From: Phycisphaera mikurensis NBRC 102666
Lineage (GTDB): Bacteria; Planctomycetota; Phycisphaerae; Phycisphaerales; SM1A02
Direction of reading: 5' to 3'
Length of the DNA stretch: 48,452 bases
NCBI GenBank assembly: GCA_945878575.1
Contig: CAMDUB010000014.1
Coordinates: forward strand, 1-48,452
The position numbers were made by a program, and so were the translations under genes. Positions 1-8,654 of this stretch are shown piece by piece. Under the pieces are notes generated by a model, which was not told the origin of the DNA, made no database searches, and saw only the letters and a list, made by a program, of their open reading frames with translations. Numbering within the stretch: position 1 is the first letter of the stretch; every line of letters starts with the position of its first letter.

Positions 1-1602
1 ATTCACTACGTTGTCGTCATCAAGGTCACCGTTGATGAGTGCAGATTCACCAGTGACATTCATCTGGTAGTTGGTTCCATTGATACTCACTGGAACTTGG
101 GATACCAAGCTGTGCAGATCATCATCAGCAGTGGCGCAGTTGTAGTCGCCGATTGGAAGTTGCAGCGTTGCAGTTGCAGTTCCGCTCATGAAGGTCATGA
201 CATCGGTGAGGGTTACATCGTCTACGCGGAAGCCAATGCATCGGGTCATTGATGATGCGTAATCGGTGCCTGCATACGCGACCGTTACATTCATCAGGTG
301 ATACGAATTCACAGTAACCGAAGTGGTGGCCGTGGAGGTACGACCACATGCGTCGGCGGCAGTCCATGTCACGACCGTGGTCCCACACAGCCACGGCGCT
401 GAAAGTAACAAGGCGCCATCGCTTCGAGACCATGTCAGTACTGCGGTGCTGCAACTGTCTGTGACGGTCGGGTTACCGATTTCACGAACTGCCAAGCAAC
501 CAGCACCGGCGTCGGCCGCCACCACAAGGTCCGCGGGGACATCGGTGATGACCGGACCAACACTGTCGATGGTGATCGGCAGTGGGTTGACGGTGGGCAG
601 TGAGGCAGGGGTGCCGTTGCCGTCGGCGAGCAAGATCGGCGCCATGGCAGGATCGAATGACACCTGTTCATCACCATTGCAATCATCAGTGATCACTCGG
701 AAAGTCACGCGTGCAACACGCGTCGTGGCTGCAGTGCCTGTTCCGCCATTCGCCACCGAGGAGACCCAGAACAATTTGCCCGCCGCAGTGTTGGGAACAA
801 CGAGTGGTGTAGTGGTGATCGGTGCATCTCCGCCGGCCAGACTGACAAATTCCAAGACAGTCTTGTCGTATTGAATGCCGAACTGCCCCGCCACCATGAC
901 GATGGTCGGGTTGTTGACGACGACGTCATAGGTCACGAGATCGCCAATTGCGGCGCAGGTGGAGCTGTTTTGATCGGCCGGACCGACAAGGTTGATACTT
1001 GGTGGAGCGGACTCAGCAAGTCGAACACTGATATTGTCAATGTTTGAGTTGTATGCGCTGAGGCAATTAGGAGCTCCGCCACCGATAGCCTCAATTTTCA
1101 AGGAAGTGGAGTAGATGTCGGCGACAAATTCCCACGAAGCAGTCGCCCAAACGTTTGTTGGAGTGTTCGTTGGATCAAGGCGCATGGAATGAAAGCCACA
1201 CGAAACTAGAACGGCGTCGTATTCGTCGATGTCGATATCCAATCGCACGCGATAGGTGTTTCCAGGTACAAGTTCCAACGTCTGCGTGATGCTCCCGTTG
1301 TTGTTGCAACCGCAGCAGACGCTGCCCTGCACGCTCACGAAGTACTGACCACCTGATGGATTGACGAGCGTTTCATCGCACGGTCCTTGGTCGGTGTTTC
1401 TGTACAGGTCTTCGGTGTAGAACCCCCCGCGTATCCAAGGCGCGATTCCGAATCCGCAGGAAGTGAAGCACTCATTTGGGCACCCCCCGAACACGGCCGT
1501 CTCGAAGCCACCATCAATGATCAACTCAGGCCCGTCGGCCGATGCCGTCGTCGTTGCAATTCCGATCGCCACAATTGCCACGCGTGCAATTTTGCTAAAC
1601 AT
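1..1602 (-). CDS. Secreted multidomain protein (partial, runs off left edge)
   Basis: The frame is open from an ATG at 1602 to the window edge (534 codons, no stop), so the C-terminus is missing. AAGGAG lies 9 bases before the ATG, which supports this start. Residues 1-22 look like a signal peptide (MFSKIARVAIVAIG..., small residues before the cut). Residues about 27-195 are a lectin-like or galactose-binding-like beta module of the 'DGGFE...' type with many cysteines. Residues about 200-345 resemble a cohesin-like module (motif TIVMVAGQFGIQYDKTVLEF), and 344-430 an HYR module (GPVITDVPADLVV...). The last visible residues, GDLDDDNVVN, are the start of a dockerin-like Ca-binding loop. The protein is probably exported and surface-bound or released. 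Its substrate and role cannot be read from sequence. Its N-terminal module resembles that of the protein encoded at 2140-4878. Confidence 0.85.
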   Translation of the reverse strand, partial: MFSKIARVAIVAIGIATTTASADGPELIIDGGFETAVFGGCPNECFTSCGFGIAPWIRGGFYTEDLYRNTDQGPCDETLVNPSGGQYFVSVQGSVCCGCNNNGSITQTLELVPGNTYRVRLDIDIDEYDAVLVSCGFHSMRLDPTNTPTNVWATASWEFVADIYSTSLKIEAIGGGAPNCLSAYNSNIDNISVRLAESAPPSINLVGPADQNSSTCAAIGDLVTYDVVVNNPTIVMVAGQFGIQYDKTVLEFVSLAGGDAPITTTPLVVPNTAAGKLFWVSSVANGGTGTAATTRVARVTFRVITDDCNGDEQVSFDPAMAPILLADGNGTPASLPTVNPLPITIDSVGPVITDVPADLVVAADAGAGCLAVREIGNPTVTDSCSTAVLTWSRSDGALLLSAPWLCGTTVVTWTAADACGRTSTATTSVTVNSYHLMNVTVAYAGTDYASSMTRCIGFRVDDVTLTDVMTFMSGTATATLQLPIGDYNCATADDDLHSLVSQVPVSINGTNYQMNVTGESALINGDLDDDNVVN

Positions 1603-1637
1603 TTTCTAGATCTCCTTGTTCGTGTTTGTCTCCGTCT

Positions 1638-2120
1638 GCGCAACCCCGGTGGACACGCTTGGCGCAGCAATTTAACCCGCTACGACCAATTCGGCTAATC
1701 GAATTGTGTCACCGTGCACAGATTCACTGGAACAATTCTGCGGAGAACAAGGTCTGAGCGGCCGCGGGCCAGTTGCCCGCCTGTATTGCCCAACTACGCT
1801 CACGCGGTCTTCATGCCCTCCCGCCTCCGCAACACCCTCCGCCACGCGTTCGCTGTCGAGCCAGCCGGACCAGCCGTGCCTTCGCCGGAAGAACGCGCCG
1901 CGCTCGATCCGCTCATCGCGGAGATTCGGCGGCGCGGGTTGGTGACTCCCGCGGTGTTCTTCCTCGAGAGCGTTGAGCCACTCAATAACGTCGGTGCGCA
2001 GGCGTTGCACTTCATGCAGCCGTTTGCAACTGCGGTGCTCGACCCCGTGCGCTACGCGGTACTCGTCAAGTACTTGGAGCGCCGCGGCAGCATCGCGTGG
2101 GTGGTGCAGGAGCTGCAGCG
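1638..2120. repeat. Duplicated block, copy A (divergent promoter region plus small ORF)
   Basis: This block is repeated at 4934-5417 in the same orientation. Hand alignment shows about 77% identity over the 112 bases before the small-ORF ATG, with no net length change. In the first 285 or so coding bases only four differences were found, all synonymous. The part before 1813 is the intergenic region between two divergent genes, so it should hold both promoters. Shared strings include GAATTGTGTCAC and CTGTATTGCCCAACTACGCT. Confidence 0.9.
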
Positions 2121-2130
2121 GGAGGGGTGA
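1813..2130 (+). CDS. Small conserved hypothetical protein, copy A (105 aa)
   Basis: I do not recognise an assigned function. The protein begins MPSRLRNTLRHAF and is predicted to be soluble. It has a Pro/Glu-rich linker, then helices around RRRGLVTPAVFFLESVEPL and an apolar LNNVGAQALHFMQPF segment that could lie against a membrane, and it ends in a charged helix. The ATG at 1813 was chosen because similarity to copy B (5110-5433) rises sharply there, whereas the upstream bases diverge. The two proteins are identical to about residue 95 and differ only at the C-terminus. Only synonymous changes in that span indicate a real, constrained gene. I recall similar small proteins annotated as hypothetical in other bacteria, but cannot name a family. 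It is divergent from the secreted protein at 1-1602 and convergent with the one at 2140-4878. Confidence 0.75.
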   Translation: MPSRLRNTLRHAFAVEPAGPAVPSPEERAALDPLIAEIRRRGLVTPAVFFLESVEPLNNVGAQALHFMQPFATAVLDPVRYAVLVKYLERRGSIAWVVQELQREG

Positions 2131-2139
2131 TGGCGGTGG

Positions 2140-4878
2140 TCAGTTGTCGCAGGTGCCCCAGGTGCTGAGCATCACCCCCAGATCCGCGCCATTCACCACG
2201 CCGTCGCGGTTGAGGTCCGCCGCGCATCCGCCCGTGCAGTTGCCCCACGCGCTCAGCATCACGCCCAGGTCCGCACCGTTGACGATGCCGTCCGCCGTCA
2301 GGTCGCCCGTGCAGTCGCAGATGGTGTTTCCACCGAGGTCTGCCCACGCGCCGCTCACGTTCGGCCGCGGCGTGTTGTTGCACACGTTCGTCCCGCGAAG
2401 CGAGATGGTCGGCGTGCCGGTGGTCGGCGCGGAGATGCCGATGCCGCCCTGCGTGACCAGCGCGCTGTTGCCGGTCACCGTGCAGTCGTCGAGCGTCGCG
2501 GTCGCGGTGGCGCTTCCGAGCGCGAACCACGAGACGCCGCCGATCAGGTTGTTGCTGTAGTTGTTGCGCACCGTGACGCGGGTCAGCGAGGGGTTGCCCA
2601 GGACGAGGTGCATGCCGCCGCCGCGGCTGTTGCACACGTTGCCCTCGATGACCACGTCGGTGAGCTGCTGCGAGCCCTGGTTCGACTGGAATCCGCCGCC
2701 GTCGGCACTCGCGTTGTTGTTGCGGAACGTGGTCCCGCGCACCTCGCCGCTGCAGCGCAGGAAGTACGCGCCGCCGCCGAAGCCGCCGGCGTTTTGCTCC
2801 ACCACGCAGTCGCGCACGCTGGCCGCGCTGTCGAGGCCGAAGATGCCGCCGCCGACGATCACCGTCGGTGAGCCCGGGATCGGGCTGCCGGTCGTACCCC
2901 CGCGCACCGTCACGCGCTCGAGCGCCGCGATCGCCGGCTCGCCGCCCGTGAACCGCACCACGGAGAGCTGTTGCCCGCCGTTGCCCGCGATTACCGTGCT
3001 CGCCGCACCCGCGCCGCGCACGATCACCGGCTTGCCGTTGAACGCGATGGGACCGTCGTACGTGCCCGCGGACACCGAGATGATGCGCATCTCGTTCTCC
3101 GGCGCCGCATCGATGGCCGCTTGGATGTCCGCGTACTGGCCGGGCACGGTGACGGTCTGGCATTCGTCGGGCGTACCGTTCTGGTCGATGTCGCCGCTGG
3201 TGCCCGTCGCGATGTCGCACGCGTCCGGGCGCAGGTTGCCGTTGCAGTCGGTGCCGGGCGTCTCGGTCACCTGGCAGCTGTCGATGCGACCGTTCTGGTC
3301 GCAGTCGACGGACGTTCCGCCGGTGGCCAGGTCGCAGCTGTCGATCACGCCGTTGCCGTTGCAGTCGAGCGCAGGCGTCGACGCCAGCTCGCACGCATCG
3401 GGCACCGCGTTGGCGTTGCAGTCCTGCGCCGCGCCGCGCGCGATGTCGCAGCTGTCGGGCACGGTGTTCGCGTTGCAGTCGGGCGTGGTGCCGTCGTGCG
3501 TCTCCGCGATGTCGAGGCGCTGGTTGCCGTTGCAGTCGCCGGACTTCGCCTGGATGCCCACGTACTGCAGGCGGAACTGCGTCATGCCGGCGTTCTTGCA
3601 CTCGGAGGAATCGACGCCCGCGGAGCCGGTCAGCGAGACCGTGAGCGAGTTGTTCGCGCCGTTGGCTGAGACCAGCGCGTTGAACTCCGCCCGCGTGAGC
3701 GTGATGACCGCGCGGTCCGGCGTGGCAGGGCAGTCGTTCCCGTCCGCCTCGAAGAAGCGCCGCGGCGCACCGCCGTTGAGCGAGACCTCCACGTACTCGT
3801 TGACGCGGTTGAGGTCGCCCACGAGGTCGATGACCACTTCCACCGCCGACTCCGCGAACGGCAGCGCCGCGAAGATGTGCTCGCGCGTGGACAGCCCGCT
3901 GGGCGCGCCGAGGTTGTCGGTGGTCGAATCCACCATCACCGCGCCCTGGCACGTGTCGGGGATGCCGTCCACGTTGTAGTCCGTGGCGCGGCCGGTGGCG
4001 ATCTCCCACGCGTCGGGCAGGTTGTTCAGGTTGCAGTCCGGCTGGCAGGAATCGGGCACGCCGTTCGAGTCAGCGTCGGCACTGGTGCCGGAGGCGATGT
4101 CGCAGGAGTCCGGGAGCGAGTTGGAGTTGCAGTCGGTGAAGGTTTCGCAGGCTTCGCCGATGCCGTTGTTGTTGCAGTCGAGCTGGTCGGGGTTGGCGGT
4201 GGTGGGGCAATTGTCGCAAAGGTCGCCAACACCATCCCCGTCGTTGTCTACCGTTGTTCCAAAGATCTCAAAGACGCTCACATCATCAAGAAGTGCCCCA
4301 TGTGCCCCGAAGGAACTCGCGCGAAACCGGATTGTGGTTGTAGCAGCCGTCGCTTTGAAGTCGCGGCTCTGATAGCCATCCCAGAAGAACTTAGAAGCCG
4401 AGCACGGGATCGTCGGCAGATACTCAATGGCATTGGTCCCAATGGTCAGTTGCATTCGCCTGTCATTGCTTGCGCCGTAGCAGTTTCTGCCAAGCGCAAA
4501 CCTAAGTCGGTAGATCCTTCCGGGAACGGTCGATATTGTCTGCTCGACGATGCCTTGTCCGAAACTTCCCTCCATGTCTATGACCCAAGTGCCGTGCGGA
4601 ATTGGATCTCCGTCAAAGCTTTGATAGTTGAACCAGTCGATGCCTCCAACTGACCAAGGGGCTGTACCGTTCTCAAAGCTCCCGTTTGCAATCAAGTTCT
4701 GGCTGGCTGCACAATTGTCGGGAACGCCATCCAAGTTGCAGTCCGTTAGCAATCCATCAGCTATGTCTTGGGAATCAGAAACTCTGTTGCCGTTGCAGTC
4801 ACTCTGCCCCCACGCCGCGCTCGCGCACGCCAACACTCCAACCACTCCAGCCACGATCGCCTTGATGTTCATGCTCAT
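2140..4878 (-). CDS. Secreted protein with DCNxN repeats, beta-helix and dockerin-like C-terminus (912 aa)
   Basis: The start at 4878 gives MSMNIKAIVAGVVGVLACAS, a clear signal peptide cut near AWG, with GAGAGG 7 bases upstream. The open frame continues antisense through the next gene, but that extension has no signal peptide and is rejected. Domains in order: two Asp-Cys-Asn repeats (27-60); a 'NGSFENGTAPW' beta-sandwich module (62-220) like that of the neighbour at 1-1602; thrombospondin-3-like repeats such as DNDGDGVGDLCDNCP (240-310); a beta module (311-444); seven more repeats of the type DCNANTVPDSCDIA (445-575); a right-handed parallel beta-helix beginning VPGQYADIQAAIDAAPE (576-840); and two dockerin-like loops, GDLTADGIVNGADLGVMLSAW and DLNRDGVVNGADLGVM. 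The repeats probably bind calcium. Likely role: cell-surface or extracellular adhesion or polysaccharide binding (inference). Confidence 0.88.
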   Translation of the reverse strand: MSMNIKAIVAGVVGVLACASAAWGQSDCNGNRVSDSQDIADGLLTDCNLDGVPDNCAASQNLIANGSFENGTAPWSVGGIDWFNYQSFDGDPIPHGTWVIDMEGSFGQGIVEQTISTVPGRIYRLRFALGRNCYGASNDRRMQLTIGTNAIEYLPTIPCSASKFFWDGYQSRDFKATAATTTIRFRASSFGAHGALLDDVSVFEIFGTTVDNDGDGVGDLCDNCPTTANPDQLDCNNNGIGEACETFTDCNSNSLPDSCDIASGTSADADSNGVPDSCQPDCNLNNLPDAWEIATGRATDYNVDGIPDTCQGAVMVDSTTDNLGAPSGLSTREHIFAALPFAESAVEVVIDLVGDLNRVNEYVEVSLNGGAPRRFFEADGNDCPATPDRAVITLTRAEFNALVSANGANNSLTVSLTGSAGVDSSECKNAGMTQFRLQYVGIQAKSGDCNGNQRLDIAETHDGTTPDCNANTVPDSCDIARGAAQDCNANAVPDACELASTPALDCNGNGVIDSCDLATGGTSVDCDQNGRIDSCQVTETPGTDCNGNLRPDACDIATGTSGDIDQNGTPDECQTVTVPGQYADIQAAIDAAPENEMRIISVSAGTYDGPIAFNGKPVIVRGAGAASTVIAGNGGQQLSVVRFTGGEPAIAALERVTVRGGTTGSPIPGSPTVIVGGGIFGLDSAASVRDCVVEQNAGGFGGGAYFLRCSGEVRGTTFRNNNASADGGGFQSNQGSQQLTDVVIEGNVCNSRGGGMHLVLGNPSLTRVTVRNNYSNNLIGGVSWFALGSATATATLDDCTVTGNSALVTQGGIGISAPTTGTPTISLRGTNVCNNTPRPNVSGAWADLGGNTICDCTGDLTADGIVNGADLGVMLSAWGNCTGGCAADLNRDGVVNGADLGVMLSTWGTCDN

Positions 4879-4933
4879 GTCGATGCCTCTCAAACAACTC
4901 CCCGGACGGGGCGGTTGGTGTGTGTGCTTGGAT

Positions 4934-5417
4934 GCGTAACCCCTGGTGGTCGCGCTTGACTTAGTAAGGTAATCCGCCGCCACCAATTCTCCGCATCGAA
5001 TTGTGTCACTTAACGCCCATTTACCGGAACATTTCTCCAGAGAACAGGTTCTGAGCCGCCGCGGGCGTATTGCGCCGCTGTATTGCCCAACTACGCTCTC
5101 CCCGCCCTCATGCCCTCCCGCCTCCGCAACACTCTCCGCCACGCGTTCGCTGTCGAGCCAGCCGGACCAGCCGTGCCTTCGCCGGAAGAACGCGCCGCGC
5201 TTGATCCGCTCATCGCGGAGATTCGTCGGCGCGGGTTGGTGACTCCCGCGGTGTTCTTCCTCGAGAGCGTTGAGCCACTCAATAACGTCGGTGCGCAGGC
5301 GTTGCACTTCATGCAGCCGTTCGCAACTGCGGTGCTCGACCCCGTGCGCTACGCGGTACTCGTCAAGTACTTGGAGCGCCGCGGCAGTATCACATGGGTC
5401 GCGCAGGAATTGCAGCG
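4934..5417. repeat. Duplicated block, copy B
   Basis: Second copy of the block at 1638-2120. It covers the divergent intergenic region of the secreted gene (minus) and the small ORF (plus). The distance from the shared GAATTGTGTCAC string to the small-ORF ATG is 112 bases in both copies. Identity falls after about 5386, within the last 15 codons. Confidence 0.9.
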
Positions 5418-5433
5418 CGAACCAGTCGCCTGA
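5110..5433 (+). CDS. Small conserved hypothetical protein, copy B (107 aa)
   Basis: Paralogue of the protein at 1813-2130, identical over about the first 95 residues. It differs near the end (ITWVAQ instead of IAWVVQ) and has a slightly longer C-terminus (EPVA). No signal peptide and no catalytic motif are visible. It lies 84 bases upstream of the GlmL-like gene on the same strand, so it could be the first gene of that transcript. Copy A lacks such a neighbour, so a shared function is not implied. Function unknown. Confidence 0.75.
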   Translation: MPSRLRNTLRHAFAVEPAGPAVPSPEERAALDPLIAEIRRRGLVTPAVFFLESVEPLNNVGAQALHFMQPFATAVLDPVRYAVLVKYLERRGSITWVAQELQREPVA

Positions 5434-5517
5434 CGGCCGCTGCTTGGATCGCCGCACTTTCCTTTGCCTGAGTGCACTGCTCGCCACCCTGAACGCCGCA
5501 AGTAACCTGCGTCGCTC

Positions 5518-7371
5518 ATGACCGCCCCGCACGCTGCCTCGTCCACGCCGTCCTCGCCTTCCGGCAAGGCCCCGCCCGCCCCGGACCGTATCCAGGTCAT
5601 CGTCGCCACGGATTGCGGGTCCACCACCACCAAGGCCATCTTGATCGAACTGGTCGATGGCCACTATCGCCAGACGCAGCGCGGTGAGGCGCCCACTACC
5701 GTGGAGGCGCCGTTCGCAGATGTCACACTCGGTGTCACCAACTCGGTCACCGAACTGCAAGAACTCTCCGGCCGGCGCTTGATCGCCGATGACGGCACCG
5801 TGATCCGCCGGACGGCACTCACCGATCCAAACGGTTGCGACGTGTACATCTCCACCTCTTCTGCTGGCGGCGGTTTGCAAATGATGGTGGCCGGTGTGGT
5901 GCGGCAAATGACCGCGGAAAGTGCGAAGCGCGCAGCACTCGGCGCCGGTGCGATCGTCATGGATACGATCGCTGCGAATGACAATCGCAAGCCGCATGAA
6001 CAGATCCAGCGGATTCGCGAACTGCGCCCCGATATGGTGCTCCTCTCTGGTGGCACCGATGGCGGCGACCAAAAGAAGGTGGTGGAACTTGCGGAGCTCA
6101 TCGCGCCCGCAAAGCCGCGGCCGCGCTTTGGTGGCGAATATCAACTGCCAGTGATCTACGCAGGAAACAAGGACGCCGCGCCTGCCGTGGCTCGCGTCTT
6201 CGGCGCGGGCTTTGACTTGAGCATCGTTCCTAACTTGCGCCCAACACTTGAAGCAGAGAACCTCGGCCCCGCGCGCGACCGGATTCATGATGTGTTTCTT
6301 GAGCACGTCATGGCGCACGCACCTGGATACGACAAACTGATTTCATGGGCCGATGCGCCGATCATGCCGACCCCTGGCGCCGTGGGCGACATCTTGCAAA
6401 CCATCGCGCGTAAGCGGGGAATCAATGCGGTTGGCGTTGATATCGGCGGTGCAACCACTGATGTATTTAGCGTCTTTGATGGCGTGTTCAATCGCACCGT
6501 AAGCGCGAATCTCGGCATGAGTTATTCCATCAGCAACGTGTGCGCTGAAGCCACCATGCCGCGCATCATGCGTTGGGTGCACTTGCCAATGGACGAGCGC
6601 GAACTGCGCAATCGCGTCAAGAACAAGATGATCCGCCCGACCACCATTCCTCAATCACTGGAGGCACTGGTGTTTGAGCAAGCCGTGGCGCGCGAAGCGT
6701 TGCGCTTGAGTTACGAACAACACAAAGCATTCGCTACCACACTGAAGGGCGTGCAACAACAACGCACCGTTGGCGATGCGTTTAGCCAGCAAGCCGGCGG
6801 CGGGACGCTGGTGAACAACATGAAGCTTGATCTCTTGGTTGCATCGGGCGGCGTGCTCAGTCATGCGCCGCGCATGGAGCAGACCGCGCTCATGTTGATC
6901 GATAGTTTCGAGCCTGAAGGCTTCACGGAACTCGCGAAGGATTCCATCTTCATGATGCCGCATCTTGGCGTGCTTGCCAGCGTGCACCCCGATGCCGCGA
7001 TGGAGGTCTTTGAGAAGGATTGCCTGATCTTCCTAGGCACCTGCGTTGCACCACACGGCGAAGGAAAGCCTGGAAAGCAGTGTTTTTCATGGACGCTTTC
7101 CGGGGCACGCAGCGCGCAGGGAACCATGGCGGTGGGCGAGATGCAGGTGCTCCCGCTTGCGCACCACGAATCCTGCGAGATGACGGTGAGCCCCGAGAAG
7201 GGCTTCGACATGGGCACCGGCCCCGGCAAGCCAGTCACGCGCACCGTGCGTGGTGGAACAGTCGGGTTGATTCTTGACGCGCGCGGTCGTGCGATTGCTG
7301 TGCCGAATGCAGAAAACGAACGGCGCGCCACGATTCAGAAGTGGCTGACGGCGCTGCGTGTGTATGAGTGA
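5518..7371 (+). CDS. GlmL/MutL-family ASKHA ATPase (617 aa)
   Basis: The three ASKHA nucleotide-binding motifs are present: ATDCGSTTTKAILIEL (about 30-45), GVDIGGATTDVFSVFDG (about 308-325) and the adenosine-site glycines LLVASGGVLSH (about 440-450). The segment YISTSSAGGGLQMMVAGVV is characteristic of the MutL/GlmL family, the protein encoded between the glutamate mutase subunits in clostridia and presumed to be a chaperone or reactivase. Here no mutase S or E subunit is in view. Instead the gene heads a run of membrane-protein genes, so the ATPase more likely drives or assembles that complex (inference). The first 25 or so residues are a Ser/Pro/Ala-rich extension. TAACCT, a possible -10 element, lies 9 bases before the ATG, with no clear Shine-Dalgarno site. 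The family call is firm; the substrate is unknown. Confidence 0.88.
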   Translation: MTAPHAASSTPSSPSGKAPPAPDRIQVIVATDCGSTTTKAILIELVDGHYRQTQRGEAPTTVEAPFADVTLGVTNSVTELQELSGRRLIADDGTVIRRTALTDPNGCDVYISTSSAGGGLQMMVAGVVRQMTAESAKRAALGAGAIVMDTIAANDNRKPHEQIQRIRELRPDMVLLSGGTDGGDQKKVVELAELIAPAKPRPRFGGEYQLPVIYAGNKDAAPAVARVFGAGFDLSIVPNLRPTLEAENLGPARDRIHDVFLEHVMAHAPGYDKLISWADAPIMPTPGAVGDILQTIARKRGINAVGVDIGGATTDVFSVFDGVFNRTVSANLGMSYSISNVCAEATMPRIMRWVHLPMDERELRNRVKNKMIRPTTIPQSLEALVFEQAVAREALRLSYEQHKAFATTLKGVQQQRTVGDAFSQQAGGGTLVNNMKLDLLVASGGVLSHAPRMEQTALMLIDSFEPEGFTELAKDSIFMMPHLGVLASVHPDAAMEVFEKDCLIFLGTCVAPHGEGKPGKQCFSWTLSGARSAQGTMAVGEMQVLPLAHHESCEMTVSPEKGFDMGTGPGKPVTRTVRGGTVGLILDARGRAIAVPNAENERRATIQKWLTALRVYE

Positions 7372-7445
7372 AGCGCGGACTTCGGTGATCAGTGCGGACA
7401 GGCGGTTGATTAGTACAGATAGATGGACACCTTTCGAGCAGACAC

Positions 7446-8588
7446 ATGGCTAAAGCATTCACACCAGGACTCACCGTCACTGCCCGCACCACGTACCGCG
7501 CTCGGCGCGTGTTGCCGATCACCGGTGATGTTCTTGTGGCGCGTGGCGCACAGGTAAAAGCCGACACGGTGGTCGCGCAGACATTTATGGAAGGCGATGC
7601 GTTCCCCATGCGTGCCGCAAATATCTTGAGCGCAAACCCCAAGGATTTGCCGGGATTAATGCTCAAAAAGCTCGGAGACACGGTGGCGAAGGACGAACCA
7701 ATCGCGCGCTCCAAGGGCATCTTTGGAATGATGAAGACCGAGGTGAAGTCCGCCGCTGACGGTGTATTGGAAAGCATCTCTGACGCCACCGGCATGGTGA
7801 TCATCCGCGGACCGCAACACCCAGTCGCTGTGCAGGCCTATGTGTCCGGCGAAGTGATCGAGGTGATTGCTGGCGAAGGCGTGGTGATTGAAAATGCAGT
7901 GGCGCTCATCCAAGGAATCTTTGGAGTCTCCGGTGAAACGCACGGGCCGATCGCGATGGCAAACACTGCCGCAAACGACATACTTGACGAAGCGCACATC
8001 ACCACCGCCATGAAGGGCTGCGTAGTGATCGGTGGCGCGCGTATGACAGCCGCTGCCATCAAGAAGGCAAAGACCGTTGGCGCGGCGGCCATCGTTTCGG
8101 GTGGCATTGACGATCAAGACCTCCGCGACTTCTTGGGTCACGACATCGGCGTAGCAGTCACCGGCAGCGAGCGCACCGGTATCACACTCATCATTACTGA
8201 AGGCTTTGGTGATGTTGCCATGGCGGCGCGGACTTTCAAGTTGCTGGCTTCTCATGCCGGACGCGTGGCGAGCGTGAACGGCGCAACGCAGATTCGCGCG
8301 GGTGTCATGCGACCGGAGATTGTGATTCCGCTTGATGCCGCGCACCACGGCTCGGGTGGCGGTCCAGCCGCTGCCGCGGGCGGCGCCGTCGCTGGAGTGC
8401 TTGAAATAGGCACTTCTGTGCGTGTCATCCGCGATCCGTACTTCGGTGTACTTGGCACGGTGGCCGCGCTTCCGGAACAGCCGGCAGTGCTCGGATCCGG
8501 CAGTCGAGCGCGCGTACTTGAAGTGGCGACGGTCGACGGATCGCGCATCACTGTGCCGCGTGCCAATGTTGAAGTGATCGACGGCTGA
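7446..8588 (+). CDS. Barrel-sandwich/KOW-like soluble protein of the GlmL-like cluster (380 aa)
   Basis: No signal peptide or membrane segment is visible. The N-terminal third has two biotin/lipoyl-like or barrel-sandwich hairpins (LPITGDVLVARGAQVKADTV and MKTEVKSAADGVLESI). The typical modified-lysine motif MKM is not intact (GMMKTEV), so a carrier role is doubtful. The middle (about 195-290) looks like an alpha/beta domain (GCVVIGGARMTAAAIKKA...). The C-terminus (about 318-380) resembles a KOW-type beta barrel (GTSVRVIRDPYFGVLGTVAA, ending RITVPRANVEVI). The overall layout recalls the N-terminal sandwich of RnfC/NqrA, but no Fe-S cysteines are present. It sits between the ATPase and the membrane genes and is probably the cytoplasmic adaptor between them (inference). 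Function unknown. Confidence 0.8.
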   Translation: MAKAFTPGLTVTARTTYRARRVLPITGDVLVARGAQVKADTVVAQTFMEGDAFPMRAANILSANPKDLPGLMLKKLGDTVAKDEPIARSKGIFGMMKTEVKSAADGVLESISDATGMVIIRGPQHPVAVQAYVSGEVIEVIAGEGVVIENAVALIQGIFGVSGETHGPIAMANTAANDILDEAHITTAMKGCVVIGGARMTAAAIKKAKTVGAAAIVSGGIDDQDLRDFLGHDIGVAVTGSERTGITLIITEGFGDVAMAARTFKLLASHAGRVASVNGATQIRAGVMRPEIVIPLDAAHHGSGGGPAAAAGGAVAGVLEIGTSVRVIRDPYFGVLGTVAALPEQPAVLGSGSRARVLEVATVDGSRITVPRANVEVIDG

Positions 8589-8654
8589 GTACGCGCCGCG
8601 AGATTGTCGGGCGGAGGTACCCCCGGCGGAGTTCATCTTTGGTACACCCCGTGC

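Noticed and set aside
2561-3979. 472-codon plus-strand open frame antisense to the secreted protein
   Set aside because: The composition is low-complexity Ser/Pro/Leu, as expected from the opposite strand of DCN repeats.
2066-4009. 647-codon minus-strand open frame overlapping the secreted gene
   Set aside because: It is a shadow of the repeat-rich gene in another phase, very rich in Arg and His, with no recognisable domain.
4879-6318. Minus-strand open frame extending the secreted protein at 2140-4878 by 480 codons, antisense to the GlmL-like gene
   Set aside because: The extension lacks a signal peptide, runs antisense to a clear ATPase gene, and the internal start at 4878 has both a ribosome binding site and a signal peptide. 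The open frame follows from codon bias in G+C-rich DNA.
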